DNA of 64,000 nucleotides from Eubacterium sp. 1001713B170207_170306_E7 (GTDB taxonomy: Bacteria; Bacillota; Clostridia; Eubacteriales; Eubacteriaceae): contig NZ_JADMVE010000010.1 in NCBI RefSeq assembly GCF_015547515.1, forward strand, positions 1-64,000. The letters are read 5' to 3'. Position 1 is the first letter of the stretch. Every line of letters begins with the position of its first letter. The translations under genes and the position numbers were made by a program. Positions 1 through 7,391 of the stretch are shown piece by piece. Below the pieces are notes generated by a model. That model saw only the letters and a program-made list of their open reading frames with translations. It was not told the DNA's origin and searched no databases.

Positions 1-78
1 GATAGAACCATCAGCAGACGTGAGAACAACAAAACGCCGCTGAAATAAAATCATTTTATTTTACAGGAGGTTTACAAG

Positions 79-471
79 ATGAATGAAACCAAAAGAGACT
101 GGACGGATCGGCTGGCAGCCGGAAATCCGCTGGGGTGTATTAAATGCGCCCTGGAAATGGGGCAGGAGGTTCCGCTGACCTTTTACCGTGCCTTTTGCGA
201 GGACTGCTGCAAAAATCAGCGTCCGATGGAAATGAATGACGGGCTGAGGGCCTTTCAGGCAATGGACCTCTGCGAACAGGAGCAAAATCTGGAAAGCCTG
301 AAAAAGCGCATCGACGGCCTGCTGAAGCAGTACGAGAAATCGCTGTGCATTTACGGCGAGCGGGTGCGGGAGGGCATGAACCTGATCGGCTTGTCCGATG
401 CGCTGGGCGACGCCATCCGCCAGGGGGATATCAAGCTGTGGCTGAACGGCAGAAACGGCGGTGTGCGGTGA
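79..471 (+). CDS. Hypothetical protein, 130 aa
   Basis: I do not recognise this protein. It starts at an ATG about 9 bases after a strong AGGAGG site. The product is soluble and charged, with a Cys-rich N-terminal third (IKCALEMG, CEDCC) and a heptad-like Glu/Lys/Leu stretch around residues 70-90 that could be a short coiled coil. Its stop overlaps the GTG start of the next gene, so the two are translationally coupled. Position at the head of a run of small genes including a sigma factor suggests phage-like or mobile-module ancestry, which is inference only. Confidence 0.6.
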   Translation: MNETKRDWTDRLAAGNPLGCIKCALEMGQEVPLTFYRAFCEDCCKNQRPMEMNDGLRAFQAMDLCEQEQNLESLKKRIDGLLKQYEKSLCIYGERVREGMNLIGLSDALGDAIRQGDIKLWLNGRNGGVR

Positions 472-1073
472 ACTACCTGACTGAGCTGCTGGCGTTTTAC
501 CGGTGGCTGGAGACCAGCGGCCTGAATCCGCTGCTCCAGTCCTTCTGGCATCTGCTTATGTTTTTTAACAACAAGGCCGCTGTCCGGAGCGAGGACGGAC
601 AGTGGTACTGGCCGGCTGCTTTCAAGGCGCCCAACAGCGAAATCTGCCGCTTTCTGGGGCTGAACAGCCGCTTTCAGGTCAACGCCCAGCGCAAGCACCT
701 GATCCGTCACGACCGCATTGACTATACACCGCACGTGGGCCAGCACGCTGGAGATTACCGGCTAAAGCCCTTTGATACCGGGCTCTGCGAGGTGGAGATC
801 CGCGTGATGGACACCGGGCAGAAACGGCTGGTGTGGACGCAGGGCGTCACCCGGGCGGCACGCCCGGCCGCACCGTTCATAAATAATGTAAATCCTAAAC
901 AGTGTGAGCTATATGGTTCTATTCCTGAGGCGCAGCCGGTCTCCCACGGCTTTAATCTGCTGCCCCCGCTCACCGAGTCCGAGAAGGCCGCCATCGCGGC
1001 ACTGTATCCGGAGGATGAGGTGGCGTGCTTTAACGCCATGTGGGCAGCGCGGGAGAGAAAGGCAGGATTGTGA
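468..1073 (+). CDS. Possible replication-type DNA-binding protein, 201 aa
   Basis: The open frame extends upstream to 345, but the GTG at 468 is the likely start because it overlaps the preceding stop (GTGA) and what lies further upstream is the other gene read in the wrong frame. The first 100 residues are Trp/Phe/Tyr-rich (FYRWLETSG, FWHLLMFFNN) and resemble the N-terminal winged helix of phage replisome-organiser proteins, with FKAPNSEICRFLGLNSR as the possible recognition region. The C-terminal part is low-complexity and carries no motif I know. The role is inferred from this weak resemblance and from the sigma factor downstream. Confidence 0.5.
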   Translation: MNYLTELLAFYRWLETSGLNPLLQSFWHLLMFFNNKAAVRSEDGQWYWPAAFKAPNSEICRFLGLNSRFQVNAQRKHLIRHDRIDYTPHVGQHAGDYRLKPFDTGLCEVEIRVMDTGQKRLVWTQGVTRAARPAAPFINNVNPKQCELYGSIPEAQPVSHGFNLLPPLTESEKAAIAALYPEDEVACFNAMWAARERKAGL

Positions 1074-1273
1074 TGAGACGTTATGGTATCGGGCCGGCGC
1101 TGCGGCTGAGGCCCAGGGAATACAGGGTGGAGGCCGAGTGCCGGGTGCAGGTGGGCTTTTATGCCCGGAGCCCGGAGGAGGCTGAGGATTTGTTTTACGC
1201 GTACAGCGGGGCTGTGGAGGACCGGTTTCCGGAAATGGTTCTTGAGGTTACAGCGGTTTATGAGGATAACTGA
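1073..1273 (+). CDS. Hypothetical small protein, 66 aa
   Basis: ATG overlaps the preceding TGA (TGATG), which supports translational coupling. The product is basic at its N terminus and acidic at its C terminus (RSPEEAEDLF). No family recognised. It sits 11 bases before the sigma factor gene in the same direction, so it is probably part of the same transcript. Confidence 0.5.
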   Translation: MRRYGIGPALRLRPREYRVEAECRVQVGFYARSPEEAEDLFYAYSGAVEDRFPEMVLEVTAVYEDN

Positions 1274-1284
1274 GGAGGCAGGAA

Positions 1285-1860
1285 ATGGAATATAATGAGA
1301 TCGACACACTGGCCATAAAGGCGCAGCAGGGGGATTCGTGCGCGGCGGCGCTTCTGGAGCGCTGCTTCCGGCCGCTGATGCTGTCCGCGGCCAGCTATGG
1401 AAAAACAGAAAATTACAGCTTTGAGGACAGCCTGCAGGACGCCCGCCTGGCCTTTCTGGAGGGAATTCAGGCCTATGACCAGGCCGCCGGTGCTGGCTTC
1501 GCGGCCTTTATCAAGCCCTATGTGTACCAGAAGGGGCAGAACCGGCGGCGTAAATGCCTGCGCCGCCTGGTGCGCGACGTGCCGGCAGAAACCCGGGTGG
1601 GAGACGAGGACGGCGAGACGCTGATCGATCGGCTGGCAGATCCTGCCGCCGAGATTGAGGCCGGTTATGTGCGCAGGGAGGAGCACGCGCGTCTGGCAAA
1701 GGCCCTCGAGGAGCTGACCCCGGAGGAGCGGGCGCTGTTAAAGGCAGTCTACGGGCAGAACCAGTCCATCCGGAGGGTCTCCCAGCACATGGGGGTGGGC
1801 TATAGCACCCTTCAGTACCGCCACAGCCGGATCCTTAAAAAGCTGAAGCGTCAGCTGTAA
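1285..1860 (+). CDS. RNA polymerase sigma-70 family factor, 191 aa
   Basis: A group-4-like sigma factor expected to direct RNA polymerase to a small set of promoters. Residues about 8-90 look like region 2 (LERCFRPLMLSAA, FEDSLQDARLAFLEG with the acidic core-binding part). Residues about 130-190 are region 4 with a helix-turn-helix (TPEERALLKAVYGQNQS, GVGYSTLQYRHSRILKKLK). The start follows GAGGAGG by about 7 bases. No anti-sigma gene is adjacent. Its likely targets are the DUF1659/DUF2922/M15 genes just downstream, which is inference from position. Confidence 0.8.
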   Translation: MEYNEIDTLAIKAQQGDSCAAALLERCFRPLMLSAASYGKTENYSFEDSLQDARLAFLEGIQAYDQAAGAGFAAFIKPYVYQKGQNRRRKCLRRLVRDVPAETRVGDEDGETLIDRLADPAAEIEAGYVRREEHARLAKALEELTPEERALLKAVYGQNQSIRRVSQHMGVGYSTLQYRHSRILKKLKRQL

Positions 1861-2066
1861 AAAATATAAAAGGCTTTGGTCAAAAGGGTACCCAGAGACA
1901 ACTTACAGGTATAAGGCAAAAACAGCGGCAGCCCAGCCAGAGAACAAGAGGAGGTGCGCGATGACCGGCCACTAGCGAAGTTTAAAAAAAGAAGCATGAA
2001 AAGACCACCGTTTTATCAAGGCAGCGCTGCCGCGAAAGCCTTAAAAAATAAATTGGAGGTTGAAAA
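1861..2066. other. Intergenic leader before the DUF1659 gene
   Basis: This 206-base gap holds no gene of ordinary size. At 1961-1975 a near-perfect ribosome site (GAGGAGG) precedes ATG ACC GGC CAC TAG, a four-codon reading frame that could be a leader peptide or a relic. A promoter for the sigma factor's own regulon might lie here, but I see no clear sigma-A boxes. Confidence 0.3.
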
Positions 2067-2300
2067 ATGGCATATGAGCGTGTAAAGCAGAAAAACCAAT
2101 TGCAGCTTATCCTGAATTACGGGGAGTTTGAGGGAAAAATTAAGAAGAAAACAAAGAGCTATCCCGACCTCGGCCTTGATGAGGCCATCGTCACCCCAGA
2201 GGCAGTGGTGCTTACCGGCAAGGCCATCGGCAAGCTGATAACACCCATTGTAACAGACAGCAACAACGTTATGACTTACCAGAACATTGAAACAGCATAA
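2067..2300 (+). CDS. DUF1659 family protein, 77 aa
   Basis: Small protein matching the DUF1659 pattern as I remember it: a hydrophilic N terminus (VKQKNQLQLILNYGE), then alternating beta-like segments ending in a threonine-rich strand. It follows a GGAGG site by about 8 bases. In Bacillus and Clostridia this family is regularly paired with DUF2922, as it is here 14 bases downstream. The function of the pair is unknown. Confidence 0.7.
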   Translation: MAYERVKQKNQLQLILNYGEFEGKIKKKTKSYPDLGLDEAIVTPEAVVLTGKAIGKLITPIVTDSNNVMTYQNIETA

Positions 2301-2314
2301 AGGAGGAAATGTAA

Positions 2315-2542
2315 ATGGAAACAACAAGTACCAAAGCGCTGGAACTGGATTTTCTGATGAAAAACGGCGACAGCATGACCCTGAGCCTTCCGGATTATCT
2401 GGACGATCTGACCCAGGAGCAGATTGAGGCTTCGGCCCAGACCATCATTGACCAGAATATTTTCCAGCCATCGGGCGTAGGACTGGAGAAGCTGGCAGGA
2501 TACCAGTTTGTGGATAAAACCGTGCGTAAGGTGGAATTATAA
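2315..2542 (+). CDS. DUF2922 family protein, 75 aa
   Basis: Small acidic protein with the DUF2922 signature arrangement: a beta-strand pair at the N terminus (ALELDFLMKNGDSMTLSLP), a helix around residues 30-50, and a C-terminal VDKTVRKVEL strand. An AAGGAGG site lies 7 bases upstream. Its pairing with DUF1659 supports the call; biochemical function is not known. Confidence 0.7.
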   Translation: METTSTKALELDFLMKNGDSMTLSLPDYLDDLTQEQIEASAQTIIDQNIFQPSGVGLEKLAGYQFVDKTVRKVEL

Positions 2543-2544
2543 AA

Positions 2545-3159
2545 CTGCCGAAGCGCGGCTGGCCGGGGTGCTTTAAAAAGCCCCTGGCCTTTTGGCTGGT
2601 CGCCACCTGGTCGGTTACAGGGCTGGTCTTTGCGGCGGGGATAAACCCGCCCGGCAAAGAACCGGCCGGGCTGGAGGGAACGGCGGCACCGGAAATAACA
2701 GAGCCCGCGCCCACGTTGTCTCCGGAGCCGGAGAACCCGCAGCCTGCAGAACCGGCGCAGGAGGAGAGACTTGTCATTGAGCATCCCCTGCCGCCTGATC
2801 CCATCATCACCGACGGGCCCTGGGCCACCGCCCACTTTTTGATGGCGGAATATGCCTGCGACTGTGACGGCTACTGCGACGGCTGGCCAGCCGACATGGC
2901 TCTGGAGCTTCTGGAGCGGGTAGAGGCCCTGCGCTGTGCCCTTGACCGCCCGGTGATCATCACCTCCGGCGTGCGGTGTGAGGCGCGCAACGCCGAAGTG
3001 GGCGGTATCCCCAATTCCTGGCACTGCTCCGGCCATGCCGCCGACCTGTACTGCCCCGGCGTGCCCTATACCGAGGTCGCCCGTGTGGCCCGAACCCTGG
3101 GCCTCGGCGTGATCGAGTACCCGGGACAGGCCTTTGACCATGTGGAGATCTGGAATTAG
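2545..3159 (+). CDS. M15-family D,D-peptidase-like protein with N-terminal membrane anchor
   Basis: The C-terminal 110 residues form a peptidase M15 (D-alanyl-D-alanine carboxypeptidase-like) zinc domain. The pattern SGVRCEARN, then SWHCSGHAADL and FDHVEIW, supplies the His, Asp and His metal ligands. The frame is open back to a TAA at 2527-2529 with no ATG. The first plausible start after the AGGTGG site is CTG at 2545, which yields a hydrophobic anchor (LAFWLVATWSVTGLVFAAG) and a Pro/Glu-rich linker before the enzyme; an internal TTG at 2716 would discard the anchor. Substrate is inferred to be peptidoglycan stem peptide outside the membrane. The start codon is the weak point. Confidence 0.7.
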   Translation: MPKRGWPGCFKKPLAFWLVATWSVTGLVFAAGINPPGKEPAGLEGTAAPEITEPAPTLSPEPENPQPAEPAQEERLVIEHPLPPDPIITDGPWATAHFLMAEYACDCDGYCDGWPADMALELLERVEALRCALDRPVIITSGVRCEARNAEVGGIPNSWHCSGHAADLYCPGVPYTEVARVARTLGLGVIEYPGQAFDHVEIWN

Positions 3160-3161
3160 AT

Positions 3162-3195
3162 AAAGCCCCAAGGCGTTAATGCTTTGGGGCTTTTT
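3162..3195. terminator. Bidirectional intrinsic terminator
   Basis: AAGCCCCAA pairs with TTGGGGCTT across a 12-base loop, with a T-run on the plus strand and an A-run on the other side. It closes the M15 gene and the convergent hepT gene. Confidence 0.85.
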
Positions 3196-3198
3196 AGC

Positions 3199-3603
3199 TT
3201 ATGCATTATCTTCGGAGAGATCCTGGTCATGCAAGGCTTCCTGATTTAAAGCTTTATTTTGGGCCAGAATGCTTTCACAAAAGTCTTTCAGTTCTGGTAT
3301 ATTGTAATTTATTGTATTCCAAATAGTAAGGACGTCAATGTTTCCGTAGTCATGAGCAAAGATGTTACGGATCCCCCGGATCTGTTTCCAGGGGATGTCT
3401 GAATATAGGTTTTTAAAATCATCTGTTAAATATTTACTAAGCTCTCCGATTTGCAGAATACACATGCAAGTGGCATTCTGGTATATTTTATCGGCCTGAA
3501 AGCTGTCAAAATTATTGCCAAAACGTTGTAGTGTTTCGTCAATCTGATAGCAGTATTTTAAAATATGATCAATAATGTCGATGTTTCTATTTTTTGTGCT
3601 CAT
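3199..3603 (-). CDS. HepT-like HEPN toxin (DUF86 family), 134 aa
   Basis: HEPN-domain protein of the HepT/MntA toxin-antitoxin family, which acts as an RNase unless neutralised. The diagnostic RX4HXY active site is visible in RNIFAHDY around residue 80. The rest is helical, as expected for HEPN. It overlaps the upstream nucleotidyltransferase gene by 17 bases, the usual coupling of this pair. In characterised systems MntA AMPylates a tyrosine of the HEPN motif to silence the toxin; that is family knowledge. Confidence 0.85.
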   Translation of the reverse strand: MSTKNRNIDIIDHILKYCYQIDETLQRFGNNFDSFQADKIYQNATCMCILQIGELSKYLTDDFKNLYSDIPWKQIRGIRNIFAHDYGNIDVLTIWNTINYNIPELKDFCESILAQNKALNQEALHDQDLSEDNA

Positions 3604-3886
3604 AAATTAACACCTGGTCTTTTAAAATTTCGTTTTTTACATTTTCATACAGTCCGCCCTCTGTTACGACATCGACGGAAACCCCAAGCCGGTTTTTTAA
3701 ATCCAGGCGAAGACCGGAGAGTTCAAAAAGACCAATTTTTGTGCCTTGAATATCGACCTTTAAATCAACGTCGCTGTCTGTTTTTTCTTCACCCCGTGCA
3801 TAAGAGCCAAAAAGATATACCCGGGGAATTCCGTATTTTTGGGCAATCGGCGCGACTTCTTTTTGAATTTTTTCAATGTTCAGCAT
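3587..3886 (-). CDS. MntA-like nucleotidyltransferase antitoxin, 99 aa
   Basis: Minimal nucleotidyltransferase with the signature GSYARGEEKTDSDVDLKVD at about residues 27-45. It contains the GSxARG nucleotide-binding turn and the paired aspartates (D39, D41) that hold metal. It precedes and overlaps the HepT gene on the same strand, so it is the likely AMP-transferring antitoxin. AAAGGAGAG lies just upstream of the ATG at 3886. The pair lies next to, but outside, the guaA elements. Confidence 0.85.
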   Translation of the reverse strand: MLNIEKIQKEVAPIAQKYGIPRVYLFGSYARGEEKTDSDVDLKVDIQGTKIGLFELSGLRLDLKNRLGVSVDVVTEGGLYENVKNEILKDQVLIYEHKK

Positions 3887-4038
3887 GAGACTCTCCTTTC
3901 AAAAATGCGTTGTTATACGTGCGTATATTATTATTGTAACGTATTTTGATTAAAAATGCTATAAAAGGCAGCCTTAAATCCATTTGACCATGAATAAAAA
4001 ATACAGTATGATTAAATCAAAAATAAGCGGAGGATGAG

Positions 4039-5907
4039 ATGGTGAAAAACAGAAAACAGCATGTGTTTAAACGGGCAGTGGGCATTACGGCGGCTGTGCT
4101 TATGGTGGGCTTTGGACTGGTATCCCCTGTGTACGCCGAAACGCAGGAGCATGCACAGCCAGGACTGGACCAGTCCTGTTACAATTTCAGGTATTCAGAA
4201 AACGCCGGGGACAGCCTGCCCGCAGCTTATGATCTGCGGTCCCTTGGACGGAGCACCGGCGTAAAGAATCAAAATCCCTGGTCCTCCTGCTGGGCTTTCA
4301 GCGGTCTGTCGGCCATTGAGTCTAATGTGCTCACCCAGCAGAAAAAAGAAGGGGTACAGGCCGCCGCGGAGCCGGACTATTCCGAGCGGCACCTGTCCTA
4401 TTTTGCCTACCGCCTGGCAGATGCTGAAGGGGTGAATAATGGCGCGGAGGGTACGGCCCAGGCGAGCGGACGCTATTTTATGGATCTGGGCGGTACCCGG
4501 GAGCTGCTGACCGGAACCCTGAGCACCTGGTGCGGTGTTGACACTGAAGCGGATGTGCCCTATGAGGGCACCCCCTATGAGTGGTATCCGACTGAGAATC
4601 CAAAGGACATGAACTGGGAGGTGCCGGTCGATAAATTTTTCAACGCCTCGGTCCATCTCCAGGACGCCGATTTCCTGCCCGGAACCGCCACCTTTACCGA
4701 TGCCGAAAAGCAAAACTTCGCCTATGATGAAAATGCGGAGAAAGCCATCAAGGAAAGTCTGATAAAAAACGGCGAGGTTCAGGTGTACTTTGCCGCGGGC
4801 CAGAGCACCCCTCAGGAGACAGAAGCAGCGGCAGCGGGCGCAGTGGACGCTGAAAAGAAAGACGACGCGGAGTTTAACCCGGTCTACACCGCGCCCAACC
4901 ACCTCGTGTCCATTGTGGGCTGGGATGATGGATATTCAGCCGGGAACTTTGAAGAAATCCCAGAGGGCGATGGCGCCTGGATTGTCAAGAACAGCTGGGG
5001 CAGCGGCTGGGGAAATGACGGGTATTTCTATCTGTCCTACTATGACCGGAGCGTGCAGTCCTTTACCGCCTATCAGGTGGATATCCCCACGGAGGACGGG
5101 CGGTTTTCCTATGACCACAACTATCAGTATGATTTTCTGGGAGTGAAATCCTACGCCCCGCTGGGGCTTCAGGCGCAGGCCGCTGAGGTCTCCAATGTGT
5201 TTACAGCGGCTGGAAAGGAAACCCTCAAAGCCGTTTCCGCGGTCAGTATCACCCCGGGCTCAACGGTTCATACACGCGTGTATAAAAATTTAAAGGATAT
5301 AAACGATCCGGCGAGCGGTACGCTGGCCGTGGATCAGACCGACACGGTAAAATATGGCGGCTACCATACCCTCTCTCTGGCCCAGGCCGCGGCTCTGGAG
5401 CCGGGCGAGACCTTTTCCGTTATTCAGGAAATCGCAGGCAGCGACGGGTATTACTGGCCCATTGAGGCCGGGACGGATAATTATGATTTCTACGGCATGG
5501 ACGGTGCCTTTCACTGCATTGCAAAGGCCGATGCGAGGCAGAGCTTTATCAGAAAAGCCGGCGAGGACTGGCAGGATGTCACAAGCCTGCCGGAGGATAC
5601 GGTTTATCTGTATGATGAGGCTGTCACCCGAAACTACGGCAATGTCATGATCAAGGCCTTTACCAGTGATTCAGCCGACGAACCCGTAACCCCGGAGGTT
5701 GATCCGCAGCCCAATGAGGGTACGGAAGAACCGGATCAGAATATTCAGGAATCAGGAGCAGATATGGCCGGAGCGTCCGAAGCGGCTGAAAATACGCAGA
5801 CGGGCATCGAAGGGTCACACCGGACCACGACCTTTATCCTTGTGGGCGTGCTGGTGGTGGTCGCTGTCCTGATCGCGGCTTTGTATCTCAGAAGACGGAA
5901 AAAATAG
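4039..5907 (+). CDS. Membrane-anchored papain-family (C1) cysteine protease, 622 aa
   Basis: Secreted protease with a signal peptide at residues about 12-34 (AVGITAAVLMVGFGLVSP, cleavage near VYAE). The C1 domain has the oxyanion Gln and nucleophile Cys84 in KNQNPWSSCWAFS, His288 in NHLVSIVGWDDG and Asn318 in KNSWGSGWG, so all catalytic residues are present. A beta-rich region follows (about 365-545), then a Pro/Glu linker, a C-terminal helix (FILVGVLVVVAVLIAALYL) and an RRRKK stop-transfer. There is no LPxTG sorting motif, so anchoring appears to be by the membrane helix. The ATG follows GGAGG. It stands alone as a single-gene unit. Substrates are unknown. Confidence 0.85.
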   Translation: MVKNRKQHVFKRAVGITAAVLMVGFGLVSPVYAETQEHAQPGLDQSCYNFRYSENAGDSLPAAYDLRSLGRSTGVKNQNPWSSCWAFSGLSAIESNVLTQQKKEGVQAAAEPDYSERHLSYFAYRLADAEGVNNGAEGTAQASGRYFMDLGGTRELLTGTLSTWCGVDTEADVPYEGTPYEWYPTENPKDMNWEVPVDKFFNASVHLQDADFLPGTATFTDAEKQNFAYDENAEKAIKESLIKNGEVQVYFAAGQSTPQETEAAAAGAVDAEKKDDAEFNPVYTAPNHLVSIVGWDDGYSAGNFEEIPEGDGAWIVKNSWGSGWGNDGYFYLSYYDRSVQSFTAYQVDIPTEDGRFSYDHNYQYDFLGVKSYAPLGLQAQAAEVSNVFTAAGKETLKAVSAVSITPGSTVHTRVYKNLKDINDPASGTLAVDQTDTVKYGGYHTLSLAQAAALEPGETFSVIQEIAGSDGYYWPIEAGTDNYDFYGMDGAFHCIAKADARQSFIRKAGEDWQDVTSLPEDTVYLYDEAVTRNYGNVMIKAFTSDSADEPVTPEVDPQPNEGTEEPDQNIQESGADMAGASEAAENTQTGIEGSHRTTTFILVGVLVVVAVLIAALYLRRRKK

Positions 5908-6003
5908 ACTGGCGGCACAGGACCGTTGTGCTTGCGGGCATCCATTCTCCTGTGATAAAATAAGAGAATGATCTTTTACGAAATAAATTGAGGAGTGTAA
6001 AAC

Positions 6004-7311
6004 ATGAAACAAGACATGATTGTTATTTTAGACTTGGGAAATACCGAAAACACCACCCTGGCCAGAGCGATCCGCAGCCTGGGCGTATACAGTGAAATTT
6101 ATCCGCATGATATCACAAAAGCAGAGCTGGAAGCCCTGCCCAATGTCAAGGGGATTATCGTAAACGGCGGCCCCAACAACGTGGTTGACGGCAAAAAAAT
6201 AGACGTGGGCCCGTGGGTCTACGAAGCAGACTGCCCGGTGCTGGCCGTAGACCACGCTCCGGCCAAAGGTGCCAATACACTGGAAAAATGGCCTGAAGAT
6301 GAAGGCAAATTAAAGGGCATTCTGGAAGAATTTGCGCTGGTGCAGTGCAAAGCAGAAAAAAACTGGAACATGAAAAATTTTATCGCCGACCAGGTCGAGC
6401 TCATCAAACGCCAGGTGGGCGACCGTAAGGTTCTGCTGGCCCTGTCCGGCGGGGTCGACAGCTCCGTTGTCGCTGCGCTTCTCATCAAAGCCATCGGAAA
6501 ACAGCTAGTCTGTGTCCATGTCAATCACGGCCTCATGCGTAAAGGCGAATCCGAAAGCGTGGTCGAGGTCTTTAGAAATCAGCTGGACGCCAATCTCGTC
6601 TATGTGGATGCCGCCGAACGCTTTTTAACCAAGCTGGCCGATGTGGCCGACCCGGAAGAAAAACGCAAAATCATCGGCGCAGAATTTATCCGCGTCTTTG
6701 AGGAAGAAGCCCGTAAGCTGGAAGGCATCGACTTCCTGGGACAGGGAACCATCTACCCGGATATCGTGGAAAGTGGCACCAAAACCGCCAAAATGGTCAA
6801 ATCCCACCACAATGTCGGCGGTCTGCCCGAGGATTTACAGTTTGAGCTGGTCGAACCCGTCCGCCAGCTGTTCAAGGACGAAGTGCGTGCCTGCGGCACT
6901 GAGCTCGGCCTGCCAGACGATATGGTATACCGCCAGCCATTCCCAGGTCCGGGACTTGGTGTCCGCTGCTTAGGCGCCATCACCCGTGACCGCCTCGAAG
7001 CCGTCCGGGAATCCGACGCCATCCTGAGAGAAGAATTTGCCAATGCCGGACTGGATAAAAAAGTATGGCAGTATTTTACCGTTGTCCCAGACTTTAAATC
7101 CGTCGGTGTCCGCGATAACGCCAGAAGCTTCGAATATCCGGTCATTCTCCGTGCCATCAACACCGTTGACGCCATGACCGCCACCATCGAAGAAATTGAC
7201 TGGCCCATCCTCCAGAAAATCACCCACCGGATTTTGAACGAGGTGAAGAACGTTAACCGCGTGTGCTATGATTTGAGTCCTAAGCCTTGTGCTACGATTG
7301 AGTTTGAATAG
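6004..7311 (+). CDS. guaA: GMP synthase lacking a functional glutaminase domain, 435 aa
   Basis: Converts XMP to GMP. The ATP-pyrophosphatase half is intact: the P-loop LALSGGVDSS near residue 145, NHGLMRKGE, and the C-terminal dimerisation region (RQPFPGPGLGVRCLGAI through VCYDLSPKPCATIEFE). The amidotransferase half is abnormal. It opens normally (VILDLGNTENTTLARAI, IVNGGPN) but at the position of the usual GICYG nucleophile it reads VLAVDHAPAKGAN, and roughly 85 residues holding the Cys-His-Glu triad are missing. Family members are normally 505-525 aa. I infer direct use of ammonia or a separate glutaminase partner. The last codons form the attachment site for the integrated elements; the reading frame is preserved. 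Confidence 0.93.
   Translation: MKQDMIVILDLGNTENTTLARAIRSLGVYSEIYPHDITKAELEALPNVKGIIVNGGPNNVVDGKKIDVGPWVYEADCPVLAVDHAPAKGANTLEKWPEDEGKLKGILEEFALVQCKAEKNWNMKNFIADQVELIKRQVGDRKVLLALSGGVDSSVVAALLIKAIGKQLVCVHVNHGLMRKGESESVVEVFRNQLDANLVYVDAAERFLTKLADVADPEEKRKIIGAEFIRVFEEEARKLEGIDFLGQGTIYPDIVESGTKTAKMVKSHHNVGGLPEDLQFELVEPVRQLFKDEVRACGTELGLPDDMVYRQPFPGPGLGVRCLGAITRDRLEAVRESDAILREEFANAGLDKKVWQYFTVVPDFKSVGVRDNARSFEYPVILRAINTVDAMTATIEEIDWPILQKITHRILNEVKNVNRVCYDLSPKPCATIEFE
7300..7311 (+). repeat. attL core of element 1 within the last codons of guaA
   Basis: GAGTTTGAATAG encodes Glu-Phe-Glu-stop, the C terminus of GuaA. It matches GAGTGGGAATA at 34013 and GAGTGGGAATAG at 48639 except for TT versus GG. 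The GG version encodes the more usual GuaA ending Glu-Trp-Glu, so the internal copies look like att sequence picked up from another host's guaA. Crossover probably lies within GAATA. Confidence 0.8.
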
Positions 7312-7320
7312 TTGGAGCAG

Positions 7321-7356
7321 AGCCGCAGAGCCTTATTTTTCAAGGGTCTTGCGGCT
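7321..7356. terminator. Hairpin terminator between guaA and int
   Basis: AGCCGCAGAGCC pairs with GGTCTTGCGGCT (one mismatch, G-U pairs allowed) and is followed by a pyrimidine-rich TTTTCCCTTTT stretch. Element DNA therefore supplies a 3' end for the guaA transcript and may also stop leftward int transcription. Confidence 0.6.
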
Positions 7357-7369
7357 TTTCCCTTTTCCC

Positions 7370-7387
7370 ATTGCATTATGATTGCAT
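7370..7387. repeat. Integrase arm-type sites, left end of element 1
   Basis: Two ATTGCAT copies at 7370-7376 and 7381-7387, 11 bases apart. The same spaced pair occurs at the right end (33900-33917). Paired, helically phased heptamers just inside both att cores are what the N-terminal domain of Tn916-type integrases binds. Confidence 0.6.
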
Positions 7388-7391
7388 TTTT

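Noticed and set aside
755-1309. Long minus-strand frame opposite the first genes
   Set aside because: It lies opposite GC-rich coupled plus-strand genes with good ribosome sites and has no motif; a shadow frame.
1961-1975. Four-codon frame M-T-G-H behind a strong ribosome site
   Set aside because: Too short to call as a gene; a chance ATG after a purine-rich stretch is possible. Noted only as a possible leader peptide.
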